This document shows, one piece after another, positions 31,813-41,948 of a stretch of 64,000 bases of DNA. The number at the start of each line of letters is the position of its first letter. Positions within the stretch are counted from its first letter, which is position 1. The notes beneath the pieces are model-generated. The model had not been told where the DNA came from and ran no database searches. It saw nothing but the letters and a program-made list of their open reading frames with translations. Position numbers and translations under genes: made by a program. The DNA is from Variovorax paradoxus (GTDB lineage Bacteria; Pseudomonadota; Gammaproteobacteria; Burkholderiales; Burkholderiaceae_C). The stretch spans positions 1,672,001 through 1,736,000 of the forward strand of contig NZ_CP102931.1 of the NCBI RefSeq assembly GCF_024734665.1. The letters run 5' to 3'.

Positions 31813-33120
31813 CTAGCGCGTGCGCTGCTTTGCAACGAATTCCGGCGTCACCGTGCCTTGCTTGTTGCCGAACTGCGCGATGACGTAGTTGGCCAGCGCC
31901 GCGACTTCGGTGTCGGTGTAGGCCTTGCCGAACGCCGGCATGTAGACCTCCCTGTCGTGCACGTGCATCCGCACGCCCTGCAGGATCATCTGCGTGACGT
32001 TGGAGCCGTCGGGGTCGTTCACGCCGCGCGTTCCAAGCAGCGATGCGTTGGCGGTCTGCTGGCCTTGTCCGTTCCACTGGTGGCAACTCGCGCATGCCGC
32101 GGCGAAGAGCCTGAGCCCCTGCTCGTGGCCCTCGGCCGTGTTGGCCGCGGGCGCCGCCGCGCTCGCGGCCACGGCCCATGGCGCCTTCGCATCGACCTCG
32201 ATCGGGTCTTTGCCGGCCTTGGCGGGCACCGTGCGCAGATAGCTCACCAGCGCCGAAGCGTCTTCCGGCTTCAGGTACTGCAGGCTGTGCTCCACAGCTT
32301 CGCCCATCGGCCCCGAGGCCGAGCCGCGGCCGTCGGCATGGCCGGTCGTGAGGTAAGAGGCGATCTCGGCGTCGCTCCATGCGCCGATGCCGTTCTTCGC
32401 ATCCGACGTGATGTTGTAGGCGCGCCAGCCCTGGATCGATTCGCCCGCGAGGTTGTTGCCCGCATCCATCGCGAATGCGAAGTTGCGCGGCGTATGGCAT
32501 TCCGCGCAGTGGCCCAGCGCCGTGGCGAGGTACTTGCCCTGGTTCCACGCAAGCGGCTTCGACGCGTCGGCCTCGAACCGGCTGCTCTTGAAGAAGGCCG
32601 CGTTCCAGAAGCCCATCGCCCAGCGCTGGTTGAACGGGAAGCCCAGGTCAGCCTCCTTGTTCGGCTGGTTCACCTTGGGCAGGCTGAAGATATAGGCCTT
32701 GATCGCGAGCACGTCGTTGCGGCTCAGCGTGGTGTACGAGGTGTACGGGAACGCCGGGTACAGGCGTTTGCCGTCGGCGCGCACACCGTCGTGCAGCGCG
32801 CGCACGAAGTCGTCGTCGCTCCATTTGCCGATGCCCGTTTCCGGGTCGGCCGTGATGTTCGACGAGTAGATCGTGCCGAAGGGCAGCACGAAGGGCAGGC
32901 CGCCCGCAAAGGGCTGCCCCTTGCCGCCGGGCACCGTGTGGCATGCGATGCAGTCGGCGGCCTTGGTGAGGTATTCGCCGCGCACGAGCAGCGCCGCGTC
33001 GCTGGGCGCGCCGGCCAGCACCGGCGCCTCGCCCTCAGACTTGTCGGTGCGGTTCAAAAAGAAATACAGCGCCGCGCCCACGACGAACACCGCCACCAGA
33101 AATTTGAGAAGCCGCTTCAT
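31813..33120 (-). CDS. Membrane-anchored triheme cytochrome c
   Basis: 435 residues. The N-terminal helix [20 protein letters not shown] anchors it. Three heme motifs are CIACH (Cys57), CAECH and CASCH, the layout of alcohol/gluconate dehydrogenase cytochrome subunits. It follows the molybdopterin subunit with a four-base overlap (ATGA), so it is the electron-transfer subunit that passes electrons from the dehydrogenase to the respiratory chain in the periplasm. Confidence 0.92.
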   Translation of the reverse strand: MKRLLKFLVAVFVVGAALYFFLNRTDKSEGEAPVLAGAPSDAALLVRGEYLTKAADCIACHTVPGGKGQPFAGGLPFVLPFGTIYSSNITADPETGIGKWSDDDFVRALHDGVRADGKRLYPAFPYTSYTTLSRNDVLAIKAYIFSLPKVNQPNKEADLGFPFNQRWAMGFWNAAFFKSSRFEADASKPLAWNQGKYLATALGHCAECHTPRNFAFAMDAGNNLAGESIQGWRAYNITSDAKNGIGAWSDAEIASYLTTGHADGRGSASGPMGEAVEHSLQYLKPEDASALVSYLRTVPAKAGKDPIEVDAKAPWAVAASAAAPAANTAEGHEQGLRLFAAACASCHQWNGQGQQTANASLLGTRGVNDPDGSNVTQMILQGVRMHVHDREVYMPAFGKAYTDTEVAALANYVIAQFGNKQGTVTPEFVAKQRTR

Positions 33121-35381
33121 GCTGCGCTCCTTTCGCCAAGCCCGGTGGGCCCGCTGGACTCGGCACCGGCAATCTTTTTCTTCAGCGCCTCCTTGTCCTG
33201 CGCCAGCAGCGCGCGGTTCACCGGCAGCTCGCGCAGGCGCACGCCCGTGGCCGCGAAGATCGCGTTGGCCAGCGCCGGTGCGGCAATGGCCGTGCCGACT
33301 TCGCCGAGCCCGCCGGGGGCCTCACCGCTCTTGACGGTGTGCACTTCTATCGGCGGCGCTTCGTTGATGCGCAACATCCGGTAGTCGTGGAAGTTGCTTT
33401 GCTCGATGGCGCCGTCGCGCACCGTGATCTCGCTGAAGAGCGCCGAGCTCAGCCCGAACAGCAGCCCGCCCTGGATCTGCGCCTCGATGGAGCTCGCGTT
33501 CACCGCAATGCCGCAGTCGAGCCCGACCACCGCGCGACGCATGCGCACCTCGCCCTGCGGCGTGACCTCGGCCTCGACGATGGCGCACACGCGGCTGCCG
33601 AAGGCATCGCCCACCGCCACGCCACGCCCGACGCGCGCCGGCAGCGTGCCTTGCCCCCAGCCGATCTTGCTGGCCGCCAGGTCGAGCACCGCGAGCGTGC
33701 GCGGGTTCTTCTTCAGCATGGCGCGCCGATAGGCCACCGGGTCTTTCTTCGCGCGGTGCGCCAGCTCATCGATGAAGCTTTCCATCACGAAGAGGTTGTG
33801 CGTCGGCCCCACGCCGCGCCACCAGCCGACGTTCAGGCCCGCCGGCATGTCGTGCCGCACCCACTCGACCTTGAGGTTCGGTAGGTCGTAGCAGGGCTCG
33901 GCAACGCACTCGATCAAATCGCCGTCCATGCCGTCCTTGCCCATGAAGGCGGGGGCCCAGCGGCCCAGCACCGTGCCGCCCGAGATGCGGTCGCCGAACC
34001 AGAGGATCTGGCCCTCGCCGTCGACCACGGCCGAGATGTCGTCGTGGTACATCGGCCGCACGATGTCGTGGCGGATGTCTTCCTCGCGCGTCCACACCAC
34101 CTTGAGCGGGTAGGGCACCTGCTTGGCGAAGGCCACGGCCTGCTCGACCGAATCGGTCTCGAGCCGTCGGCCGAAGCCGCCGCCCAGGTACTGGTTGTGC
34201 ACCACGACCTTGTCTTCGGCCAGGCCGGTGATCTTTGCGGCGGCGCTCACGCAGCGCGTGGGCACCTGCGTGCCGACCCAGATCTCGCACTGGTCGGGCC
34301 GCACGTGCACCGTGGTGTTGAGCGGCTCCATGGTCGCGTGGGCCAGCATCGGCAGATCGTAGGTGGCCTGCACCAGCGTGCCCTCGGGCCGCTTGCCGGC
34401 TTCCTTGCCGATGATGGCCTTGTCCTTCGCCAGCGCGTTGGCCAGCGCCGCGCGCAGCTGCTGCGTGGTGAGCGTGGCGTTCTGCCCCGGCGTCCATTGG
34501 ATCTTCAATGCATCGAGGCCGCGCTTCGCGGCCCAGAAATGCTCGCCCACCACGGCGACCGCGTCCTTGATGCGCAGCACGTCGATCACGCCGGGAATCG
34601 CGCGCGCCGCCTTGTCGTCCACGGAGGCCAGCACGCCGCCGAGCGTGGGGCAGGCCTTGACCGTTGCCACCTTCATGCCGGGCAGGCGCACGTCGATGCC
34701 GAACTGCGTCGTGCCGTTGACCTTGCCGGCCGAGTCGACGCGCCGCAGCGGCTGGCCGATCAGCTTGAAATCTTTCGGCTCCTTCAGCGTCACCTTTTCC
34801 GGCATCGGCAGCTTGGCGGCGGCGCTGGCGAGCGCGCCGAAGCCGAGCTGCCGGTTGGATGCCGCATGGCTCACCACGCCGCGCGCAACCGTGCAGCTTG
34901 CGGGTTCGACCTTCCATTGCGCGGCGGCGGCGCTCACCAGCAGCGTGCGCGCCACAGCGCCTGCTTCGCGCAGCACGCCATAGGTGCCGCGCGTGCTGGT
35001 CGAGCCGCCGGTGATCTGTCCGCCGAGCAGCGGCATGCCGTAGAGCGCCTCGTTCGGCGGTGAATGCTCCACGCGCACCTGGTCGAGCTCGACGCCGAGT
35101 TCTTCGGCCAGCAGCATCGCCGAGCCGGTGTAGATCGCCTGGCCCATCTCGGCCATCGGCATCACAAGGCGCACGCCGCCGTCGGCGTCGATGCGGATGA
35201 AGGCATTCGGTGCGAATGCCGGGTTGCCGTCGGCGAGTGCGGCGGCCGCGTCGGCCGGCTGCTGCCTGGGGCTGATTGCGGCGAAGGCCTTGCTGCCTCC
35301 GACCCAGGTGAAGGCCAGCGCAAGGCCGCCGGCCTGCAGGGCGGCGCGCCTGCTGATGCCTCCGATACCGGCGGCCTTCAC
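33117..35381 (-). CDS. Xanthine-dehydrogenase-family molybdopterin subunit (IorB-like)
   Basis: 754 residues from a GTG overlapping the small-subunit stop (GTGA); AAGGAG lies six bases upstream. The N-terminus [20 protein letters not shown] is a twin-arginine signal, so the folded cofactor protein is exported. Molybdenum-cofactor-binding domains of the aldehyde-oxidoreductase type follow ([47 protein letters not shown]). It is closest in plan to isoquinoline-1-oxidoreductase beta subunits. Substrate may be an aldehyde or N-heterocycle. Confidence 0.9.
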   Translation of the reverse strand: MKAAGIGGISRRAALQAGGLALAFTWVGGSKAFAAISPRQQPADAAAALADGNPAFAPNAFIRIDADGGVRLVMPMAEMGQAIYTGSAMLLAEELGVELDQVRVEHSPPNEALYGMPLLGGQITGGSTSTRGTYGVLREAGAVARTLLVSAAAAQWKVEPASCTVARGVVSHAASNRQLGFGALASAAAKLPMPEKVTLKEPKDFKLIGQPLRRVDSAGKVNGTTQFGIDVRLPGMKVATVKACPTLGGVLASVDDKAARAIPGVIDVLRIKDAVAVVGEHFWAAKRGLDALKIQWTPGQNATLTTQQLRAALANALAKDKAIIGKEAGKRPEGTLVQATYDLPMLAHATMEPLNTTVHVRPDQCEIWVGTQVPTRCVSAAAKITGLAEDKVVVHNQYLGGGFGRRLETDSVEQAVAFAKQVPYPLKVVWTREEDIRHDIVRPMYHDDISAVVDGEGQILWFGDRISGGTVLGRWAPAFMGKDGMDGDLIECVAEPCYDLPNLKVEWVRHDMPAGLNVGWWRGVGPTHNLFVMESFIDELAHRAKKDPVAYRRAMLKKNPRTLAVLDLAASKIGWGQGTLPARVGRGVAVGDAFGSRVCAIVEAEVTPQGEVRMRRAVVGLDCGIAVNASSIEAQIQGGLLFGLSSALFSEITVRDGAIEQSNFHDYRMLRINEAPPIEVHTVKSGEAPGGLGEVGTAIAAPALANAIFAATGVRLRELPVNRALLAQDKEALKKKIAGAESSGPTGLGERSAA

Positions 35382-35881
35382 GATGCGCTCCTTGCCGGCA
35401 TCGCGACCACCGACTGCAGCACCTCGGCCTTGCCGGTGGCGGCCTGCTTGATGGCCGCGCGTATCCGCGAGTAGGTACAGCATCGACAGACGTTGCCCGA
35501 CATGGCCAGGTCGATGTCGGCGTCGCTCGGGTTGGGCGTGCGCTGTATCAGCGCGGCCGCGGACATGATCTGCCCCGACTGGCAGTAGCCGCACTGCACC
35601 ACGTCGACATCGAGCCAGGCTTTCTGGATGCTCTTGCCCGCAGGGGTCTGCGAGATGGCTTCGATGGTGGTGACGGCTTTCTTGCCTATCGAGCCGACCG
35701 GCAGCACGCATGAGCGCACCGGCTGGCCGTCGAGGTGCACGGTGCAGGCGCCGCACTGCGCGATGCCGCAACCGAACTTGGTGCCGGTAAGTCCGACGAT
35801 GTCGCGCAATGCCCAGAGCAGGGGCATGTCCTCGGGCGCGTTGAGGGCAACGGACTGGCCGTTGATGTTGAGATCGATCAT
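35378..35881 (-). CDS. 2Fe-2S subunit of molybdenum hydroxylase (IorA-like)
   Basis: 167 residues with two clusters: [14 protein letters not shown] (Cys38, 43, 46, with Cys58) and [10 protein letters not shown] with [11 protein letters not shown]. It has no signal peptide of its own and would travel with the Tat-exported large subunit. First gene of a three-gene operon, small subunit, large subunit, cytochrome, all coupled by overlaps. Confidence 0.93.
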   Translation of the reverse strand: MIDLNINGQSVALNAPEDMPLLWALRDIVGLTGTKFGCGIAQCGACTVHLDGQPVRSCVLPVGSIGKKAVTTIEAISQTPAGKSIQKAWLDVDVVQCGYCQSGQIMSAAALIQRTPNPSDADIDLAMSGNVCRCCTYSRIRAAIKQAATGKAEVLQSVVAMPARSAS

Positions 35882-36045
35882 GGGCCCCGCCTTTTTTCTG
35901 GTTCGCCGTGGGTGGCAGCGCGAACCATAGCGCGACTTCGGAAAGCGCGCTTGGCGGACAGGGCAACGCTCAACTGGGTTACCCGGGTTTCATCGACGGG
36001 CGCTTATCGAAAGCACCCGAAGGTATTCATCGCCGCGCAGGATCG

Positions 36046-36267
36046 TCAGGCGGGCACCTTCTGCGCGGGCGCCTGCAGCGGCGGCGTGCCGGTCTTGAAC
36101 AGGCTTGCCAGCTGCGTGCGCAATTCCGGCGTGTCGGCATGGCCGTGGACGGCCACGGCGTGCTGCACAGCAGCATCGAGCAATTCGCTCTCGGAGTCGG
36201 CGGATAGCGCGACGCTGCAGTTCGTCGTGCTCGGATACTCGCGGCAGTCGATGTATTGGCGTGACAT
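36046..36267 (-). CDS. DUF1059 domain protein
   Basis: 73 residues: MSRQYIDCREYPSTTNCSVA is the DUF1059 start (CREYP), and VHGHADTPELRTQLASLFKT its end. AAGGAG precedes the ATG. It is in operon with the methyltransferase 19 bases upstream. A small soluble domain of unknown role. Confidence 0.83.
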   Translation of the reverse strand: MSRQYIDCREYPSTTNCSVALSADSESELLDAAVQHAVAVHGHADTPELRTQLASLFKTGTPPLQAPAQKVPA

Positions 36268-36286
36268 GGTGGCTCCTTGAATGTCC

Positions 36287-37348
36287 TTACGGACGTGCTT
36301 CGAAGATCAGGTTGAACGGGGTCTCGCTCGCGCGGCGGAAGTGCGAGAAGCCGCCCTGCGCGGCCACGTCGCGAAGGCGCGCCTCGCCGGCCTGCGCACC
36401 CAGGCACAGGCCCACTTCCTGGGAGCGCGAGGCCGGCGTGCAGATGAAGTTCGACGCCGAATAGAAAACCCGCCCCACGGGGTTCATGTTGTCCTGCAGC
36501 CGGTCGTTGGCGAAGGGCTCCACGAGCATCCACGTGCCCTGCGGCTTCAGGCTGCCGCGCACGTGCGCCGCCGCGCCGACGGGGTCTCCCATGTCGTGCA
36601 GGCAGTCGAAGAACGCAACGAGGTCGTAGTTTTCGCCCGGGAAATCCTTGGCGCTCGCGACCTCGAAGCGCAGGCGCTTTTCATCGTCGACACCGGCCTT
36701 GCGCGCCGTTTCGCGCGCATGCTCGATCGAGGGCAGGTGATAGTCGAAGCCGACGAAGCTGGACTGGGGATAGGCCTGTGCCATCAGCAGCGTCGACGCG
36801 CCATGCCCGCAGCCCACGTCCGCCACGCGCGCGCCGCGATCGAGCTGGGCCGACACGCCTTCGAGCGCCGGGATCCACTGGCTCACCAGGTTGGCTGCAT
36901 AGCCGGGCCGGAAGAAGCGCTCGGTGCCGTGGAAGAGCGCGGGATCGTGCTCGTGCCACCCGATGCCCAGGCCCGTGCGCATGGCCTGGACCATCTTGGG
37001 AATGATCTTGAACTGCGCCACCGCGATCTGGAAGGCGCCGGGCACGAAGGCCGGGCTGCCTTCCTCGGCGAGCGCGAAGGCCTGTTCCTCGGTCAGCGAG
37101 AACAGCTCGCCTTTGGGGTCGTACTCGACGTAGCCGCTGGCGGCCTGGGCCGAGAGCCATTCGCGCAGGTAGCGCGGATCGGTCTCGGTGCGGCGGGCCA
37201 GTGCCTCCGCGGTGGAGGGGCCTTCGGCCAGCGCCTTGTACAGGCCGAGCTGGTCGCCGACGACGATGGTTGCCGCGTGCATCACGGCGCCGATGTCGTG
37301 GACGAAGTTACCCATGAACGCGTTAAGCCGTGTTTCGTCGATAGCCAT
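36287..37348 (-). CDS. Class I SAM-dependent methyltransferase with N-terminal winged helix
   Basis: 353 residues; the perfect AAGGAG lies seven bases before the ATG. The N-terminal half is a dimerisation/winged-helix domain (LYKALAEGPSTAEALARRTE). Motif I is VADVGCGHGASTLLMAQAYP, then FVGFDYHLPSIEHARETARK and LVAFFDCLHDMGDPVGAAAH. The layout matches small-molecule (O- or S-) methyltransferases. It is divergent from a LuxR-HTH regulator and followed by DUF1059. Confidence 0.85.
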   Translation of the reverse strand: MAIDETRLNAFMGNFVHDIGAVMHAATIVVGDQLGLYKALAEGPSTAEALARRTETDPRYLREWLSAQAASGYVEYDPKGELFSLTEEQAFALAEEGSPAFVPGAFQIAVAQFKIIPKMVQAMRTGLGIGWHEHDPALFHGTERFFRPGYAANLVSQWIPALEGVSAQLDRGARVADVGCGHGASTLLMAQAYPQSSFVGFDYHLPSIEHARETARKAGVDDEKRLRFEVASAKDFPGENYDLVAFFDCLHDMGDPVGAAAHVRGSLKPQGTWMLVEPFANDRLQDNMNPVGRVFYSASNFICTPASRSQEVGLCLGAQAGEARLRDVAAQGGFSHFRRASETPFNLIFEARP

Positions 37349-37414
37349 GTGTATCTCCTTCGCCGGTGGGCGGCCCGCGCGCCCCCCGCCTGCCTATACT
37401 GTTCGCGGCAAAGG

Positions 37415-37471
37415 GCCTGCAAGCATCCTGCGTCTCGATGCGTGCAGGCGCCATACGCAGCAATGCGTATG
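37415..37471. promoter_or_regulatory. Two hairpins in the methyltransferase/LuxR divergent promoter
   Basis: GCCTGCA (37415-37421) and GCATC pair with GATGC and TGCAGGC (37437-37449); CATACGCA (37452-37459), loop GCAA, TGCGTATG (37464-37471). Two adjacent perfect inverted repeats just before the LuxR ATG, likely operators. Confidence 0.55.
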
Positions 37472-37491
37472 CACCGTGAAAGGGGCATGCC

Positions 37492-37962
37492 ATGACGAAC
37501 CTGACGCGCAACAATCGCGCGAGCGCACTTCGCCTGCTGGAACAACTGGAGTCCGGGCATTCGCCCGTGCGGCATCACGGCGCCGGCAACGATGGCTTGC
37601 GCGCAATCCACCGCATCGCAACAAAGTCGCCGGGCCGGCGCGAATTCCGCCGCGCTGCGCTGCAGGCCGACTACTACCGGCGCGCGGGGTTGGAGCACGC
37701 GGTGGCGGTTGCCTTCCTGTACCGGCTGGCCTGCCGCGCCGAGGCGCCGTTGCCCGAAGCACCGGCTGCCGGTCTCACGCCCCGCGAGGGCGACGTCATG
37801 CACTGGCTCTCGCGCGGCAAGACCGACGCCGAGATCGCCGCCTTGCTGGAGATAAGCCCACGCACCGTGCACAAGCACCTGGAGCATGTGTACGTGAAGC
37901 TGGGCGTCGAGACGCGCACGGCGGCCGTGATGCGCGCGCTCGGCATGGACAGGAGCCCATAG
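37492..37962 (+). CDS. LuxR-type helix-turn-helix regulator
   Basis: 156 residues with the HTH in the C-terminal half: LTPREGDVMHWLSRGKTDAE and LLEISPRTVHKHLEHVYVKL. The N-terminal 90 residues show no receiver or autoinducer domain. It is divergent from the methyltransferase-DUF1059 operon and the two hairpins between them suggest mutual control. AAAGGGGC lies before the ATG. Confidence 0.85.
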   Translation: MTNLTRNNRASALRLLEQLESGHSPVRHHGAGNDGLRAIHRIATKSPGRREFRRAALQADYYRRAGLEHAVAVAFLYRLACRAEAPLPEAPAAGLTPREGDVMHWLSRGKTDAEIAALLEISPRTVHKHLEHVYVKLGVETRTAAVMRALGMDRSP

Positions 37963-37996
37963 GGAAGGAGCAGCCGGGGCCGGCCGGCCCTCGCCG

Positions 37997-39310
37997 TCAG
38001 CGCGAGGCCACCGCCACCGGCGCATCGGCCGGCGAGGCAGACCGCCCGATCATCCACGCGCACACCGCCGACACCACGCCTGCGAACAGCACGTACAGGC
38101 AGATCTGCCACGGCTCGCCGCCGCCAGACTTGAGCAGCGCGGTCGCGATGATCGGCGTGATTCCCGAGGCGAAGATGCCCGAGAACTGGTAGACGAAGCT
38201 GATGCCCGTGTAGCGCACCTTCGCATCGAACAGATCGCAGAACAAAGCAGCCTCCGGCCCGTACACAGATGCATACAGGATGCCGAAGGGCACGATGATC
38301 GACAGCCAGATGAGCATCACGTTGCCGCCGCTGTGCGTCATGAGCCAGAAGCCCGGGAACGCCGACACCGCAGTAATGAGCGAACCCCACATGTATACCC
38401 GGGGCCGCCCCAGCCGGTCGGACATGCGCCCGAAGAAGGGAATGGCGAAGCACATCACCACGGCCGCCGCCATCACGCCCAGCAGCGCCTCGGTGCGGCT
38501 GATCTTGATGGTGGTCGTGAGGTAGTTGATGGAGAACACGCCGAAGATGTTGAAGAACACGCCGTCGATGTAGCGCGCGCCCATGCCCTTGAGCACATTG
38601 CCGGGGTAGCGCCGGATCATGTCCATGAACGGAATGCGCAGCTCGGCGTTGCGCGCCTTCACGGCCGCGAACTCCGGCGTTTCCTTCACGTGCAGGCGGA
38701 TGTACATGCCCACCATCACCATCGCGCCGGAGATGAGGAAGGCGATGCGCCAGCCCCAGGCCAGGAACTGCTCGTCGGTGAGCAGCGACGACAGCAGCGC
38801 CACCACGCCCGAGGCCAGGCACAGGCCGATGGCCAGCCCGATCTGCGGCAGCGAGGCATAGAAGCCGCGCTTTTCCTTCGGTGCGTATTCGTACGCCATC
38901 AGCACCGCGCCGCCCCATTCGCCGCCCAGACCGATGCCCTGCGCCACGCGAAGCAGCAAGAGCAGCAGCGGCGCCGCAATGCCGATCTGCGCATAGGTGG
39001 GCACCAGCCCGATCAGGAAGGTAGCCACGCCCATGATCATCAGCGTGATGATGAGCATGCTCTTGCGGCCGATCTTGTCGCCGAAGTGGCCGAAGATCAC
39101 GCCGCCCAGCGGCCGCGTGACAAAGCCCACCGCGAAGGTCGTGTACGCCAGCAAGGTCGACACCACCGGGTCGCTGCCCGGAAAGTAGAGCTTGTTGAAT
39201 ACGATGCCGGCCACCACGCCGTACAGGAAGAAGTCGTACCACTCGATGGTGGCGCCCACCAGGGCCGAGACCACCACCCTGCGAATCGCTTTCTCGTCGC
39301 TTGCGCTCAT
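37997..39310 (-). CDS. MHS-family MFS transporter, probable isethionate permease (IseU-like)
   Basis: 437 residues with 12 membrane helices. VSALVGATIEWYDFFLYGVV is the metabolite:H+ symporter (MHS) signature start, and GRKSMLIITLMIMG plus GIGLGGEWGGAVLMAYEYAP are MHS motifs. The gene follows the GMC oxidoreductase in operon and next to an IclR regulator, as in the known isethionate cluster of Cupriavidus necator. The isethionate assignment rests on context, not sequence alone. Confidence 0.75.
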   Translation of the reverse strand: MSASDEKAIRRVVVSALVGATIEWYDFFLYGVVAGIVFNKLYFPGSDPVVSTLLAYTTFAVGFVTRPLGGVIFGHFGDKIGRKSMLIITLMIMGVATFLIGLVPTYAQIGIAAPLLLLLLRVAQGIGLGGEWGGAVLMAYEYAPKEKRGFYASLPQIGLAIGLCLASGVVALLSSLLTDEQFLAWGWRIAFLISGAMVMVGMYIRLHVKETPEFAAVKARNAELRIPFMDMIRRYPGNVLKGMGARYIDGVFFNIFGVFSINYLTTTIKISRTEALLGVMAAAVVMCFAIPFFGRMSDRLGRPRVYMWGSLITAVSAFPGFWLMTHSGGNVMLIWLSIIVPFGILYASVYGPEAALFCDLFDAKVRYTGISFVYQFSGIFASGITPIIATALLKSGGGEPWQICLYVLFAGVVSAVCAWMIGRSASPADAPVAVASR

Positions 39311-39370
39311 GTCGTTGTCTCCGATGAGGTTGTCGTGGCGGCCTCTGCGGGCCTTGTGATTTGCAAAAAC

Positions 39371-41011
39371 TCAGTGCGCGGCTGCCGCCGCTCTCGCGTC
39401 CTCTCTGATCAGGTCGACGGCCTTCTCGGCCATCATCACGGCGGGTGCGTTGGTGTTGCCCGACACCAGCGTCGGCATCGCCGAACAGTCGATCACGCGC
39501 AGCCCCGCCACGCCGTGCACGCGCAGGCGCGCATCGACCACCGCGAGCGCATCGCTGCCCATGCGGCAGGTGCCGGTGGGATGGAAGATGGTGGCGCCGT
39601 TGTTGCGGCAGAACTCCAGCAGGTCGGCGTCGCTGGCGGCATCGGGGCCGGGCTTCACTTCGCGCTTCACGTAGGGCCGCATCGCGGGTGAATCGGCGAT
39701 GGCGCGCGCGGCCTTCACGCCGGCCACGGTGGTCGCGCGGTCGAGCTCGGTGGCGAGGTAGTTGGGCTGCATCTCCGGCGGCTCGGCCGCGTCGAGCGAG
39801 CGGATGCGCACATGCCCGCGCGACTCCGGCCGCAGCTGGCACACCGACATCGTGAAGCCCGAATACGGATGCACCTTGCCGCCCGCCATGTCGGCCGAGA
39901 GCGTGGCGACGTGGAACTGGATGTCGGGCGTGGCTGCCACCGGGTTGCCGTTTTCATCCTTCAGCGCGCGCATGAAGCAGCCGCCCTGGTTGATGCCCAC
40001 CGCCAGCGGGCCGGTGCGGTGCAGCAGCCATTCCAGCCCCATGCCCATCTGGCCGAACCAGGAGTTGAGCTGGTCGTTGGTGGTGATGGGCTTGGTGCAC
40101 TCGTAGCCAAGGCGAATCTGAAGATGGTCTTGCAGGTTCTCGCCGACGCCGGGCAGCTCGTGCACGACCGGAATGCCGAAGCGGTCGAGCAATGCGCGCG
40201 GCCCGATGCCCGAGAGCTGCAGCAGCTGCGGCGACTGGATCGAGCCGGCCGACAGCAGCACCTCGGCGCGGCAGCGCGCGGTCTTCAGTTCGCTGCCTTG
40301 CCGGTACGTGACGCCGACTGCACGCCGGCCATCGAACACCAGCTTCTGCGCCATCGCCTCGGTCTCGATGCGCAGGTTGGGTCGGCGCTTCACGGCCGGC
40401 GTCAGGTAGGCCTTGGCCGTGCTGCAGCGCCAGCCTTTGTGCGTGGTCAGCTGGTAGTAGCCCGCGCCTTCCTGCGCGGCACCGTTGAAATCGTCGGTGC
40501 GCGGCACGCCGGTCTGCCCGGCGCCGTCGATGCAGGCTTCGATCAGCTCGTGTTTCGCGGCGATGTCGGAAACCTTCAGCGGGCCGCTGCCGCCGTGGAA
40601 GGCGTCGTCGCCGCGCTGGTTGCCTTCTGATTTGATGAAGTAGGGCAGCACGTCGTCGTAGCCCCAGCCGGCGTTGCCCAGCGCGGCCCAGTGGTCGTAG
40701 TCCTCGCGCTGGCCGCGGATGTAGATCAGGCCGTTGATTGCGCTCGATCCGCCCAGCGTCTTGCCGCGCGGCCAGTAGATGCGCCGGCCGTTCATGTTCG
40801 GGTCGGGGTCGGTCTCGAAGCGCCAGTTGTAGGTGGGGCTCCACATCGTCTTGCCGTAGCCGATGGGCAGGTGGATCCACAGCGAGCGGTCGGCAGGCCC
40901 CGCTTCGAGCAGCAGCACGCGCGTGGCCGGGTCTTCGCTCAGCCGGCCGGCCAGCACGCAGCCGGCCGAGCCGGCGCCGACGACGATGTAGTCGAACTCT
41001 TCTTCAGGCAT
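39371..41011 (-). CDS. GMC oxidoreductase, probable isethionate dehydrogenase (IseJ-like)
   Basis: 546 residues. FAD-binding motif DYIVVGAGSAGCVLAGRL at the N-terminus, GMC signature RGKTLGGSSAINGLIYIRG, and the active-site region FHPTGTCRMG near the C-terminus. GMC flavoproteins oxidise alcohols to aldehydes. In C. necator the GMC-type isethionate dehydrogenase makes sulfoacetaldehyde; the IclR/MHS neighbours here and the xsc gene 14 kb away favour the same role. Choline-dehydrogenase-like activity is the alternative. Confidence 0.72.
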   Translation of the reverse strand: MPEEEFDYIVVGAGSAGCVLAGRLSEDPATRVLLLEAGPADRSLWIHLPIGYGKTMWSPTYNWRFETDPDPNMNGRRIYWPRGKTLGGSSAINGLIYIRGQREDYDHWAALGNAGWGYDDVLPYFIKSEGNQRGDDAFHGGSGPLKVSDIAAKHELIEACIDGAGQTGVPRTDDFNGAAQEGAGYYQLTTHKGWRCSTAKAYLTPAVKRRPNLRIETEAMAQKLVFDGRRAVGVTYRQGSELKTARCRAEVLLSAGSIQSPQLLQLSGIGPRALLDRFGIPVVHELPGVGENLQDHLQIRLGYECTKPITTNDQLNSWFGQMGMGLEWLLHRTGPLAVGINQGGCFMRALKDENGNPVAATPDIQFHVATLSADMAGGKVHPYSGFTMSVCQLRPESRGHVRIRSLDAAEPPEMQPNYLATELDRATTVAGVKAARAIADSPAMRPYVKREVKPGPDAASDADLLEFCRNNGATIFHPTGTCRMGSDALAVVDARLRVHGVAGLRVIDCSAMPTLVSGNTNAPAVMMAEKAVDLIREDARAAAAAH

Positions 41012-41091
41012 GAAGGGGTCCTGTAGGGGCCTGTGGGGTCCGGGAGTGGAACAATCGCTTCGCTCGGCCGCATCCTAGGCTAATGATTTTC

Positions 41092-41106
41092 GGAACGCAA
41101 TGTTCC
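41092..41106. promoter_or_regulatory. IclR-type operator, isethionate-like genes
   Basis: GGAACGCAATGTTCC: arms GGAAC and GTTCC with a five-base spacer, in the gap between the divergent GMC oxidoreductase and IclR genes, 20 bases before the IclR ATG. Confidence 0.7.
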
Positions 41107-41125
41107 ATTTTTAAGGTTTACCCGC

Positions 41126-41932
41126 ATGCCCCGTCCCGCGCGCGCGCCCGCCGCAGTGATTTCTCCAGAGGAGGCGGAGTCCGCTTCCGGCTCCGGTTCG
41201 TCGGCCGAGCGGAGCCTGCGCCTGCTCGCGCTGCTGGCCAACGAAGGCCGCGCGCTCACTCTCGCCGAGCTGGCCGCGCAGCTCGGCCTGCCCAAGGGCA
41301 CGGCGCACCGCATCTGCACCCAGTTGCTGGCCACCGGCTTCCTGGCGCGCGACGTGGACGAGCGCTCGTTCAGCGTCGGCCCTGCGCTGCGCAAGCTCGC
41401 CTTCGACACGCTGAACCACGGCGTGGTGCGCGGGCTGCGGCACGAGGTGCTGTCGGAACTGGTGCGCCAGGTGGGCGAAACCTGCAACCTCACCACGCTC
41501 GACGGTGCGCAGGTGCTGTATCTGGACCGCGTGGAAGCGCAATGGCCGCTGCGGCTGACGCTCGACGTGGGCTCGCACGTGCCGCTGCACTGCACGGCCA
41601 GCGGCAAGCTGTTTCTCGCGCAGATGCCGAAGAAGGAACGCGATGCGCTCATCGACAAGCTGCCGCTGGAACGCATGACGGCCAACACCATCACCAAGGC
41701 CGCTGCGCTGCGCACCGAGTGCGAGGCGATCGCGAAGATTGGCTATTCGTGCGACCGCGAGGAGTTCATCGCCGGGCTGGTGGCGGTGGCCGTGCCGGTG
41801 CGCGATGCGGCGGGTGCGGTGCGTGCTGCGCTGGCGGTGCATGCGCCGACGGCGCGGATGTCGATGGACGATGCGGTGAAGCGCATCGATGCGTTGAAGG
41901 CCGCGGCAGGAAAGATGAGCGGGCTGCTCTGA
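41126..41932 (+). CDS. IclR family regulator (IseR-like)
   Basis: 268 residues. N-terminal winged helix (LTLAELAAQLGLPKGTAHRI) and the C-terminal IclR effector domain (GETCNLTTLDGAQVLYLDRV, LHCTASGKLFLAQMPKKERD). Divergent from the GMC oxidoreductase-MHS operon, with a palindromic GGAAC/GTTCC operator in between. It likely controls that operon in response to a sulfonate or related acid. Confidence 0.85.
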   Translation: MPRPARAPAAVISPEEAESASGSGSSAERSLRLLALLANEGRALTLAELAAQLGLPKGTAHRICTQLLATGFLARDVDERSFSVGPALRKLAFDTLNHGVVRGLRHEVLSELVRQVGETCNLTTLDGAQVLYLDRVEAQWPLRLTLDVGSHVPLHCTASGKLFLAQMPKKERDALIDKLPLERMTANTITKAAALRTECEAIAKIGYSCDREEFIAGLVAVAVPVRDAAGAVRAALAVHAPTARMSMDDAVKRIDALKAAAGKMSGLL

Positions 41933-41948
41933 GCTTGCCGGCTTGCTC

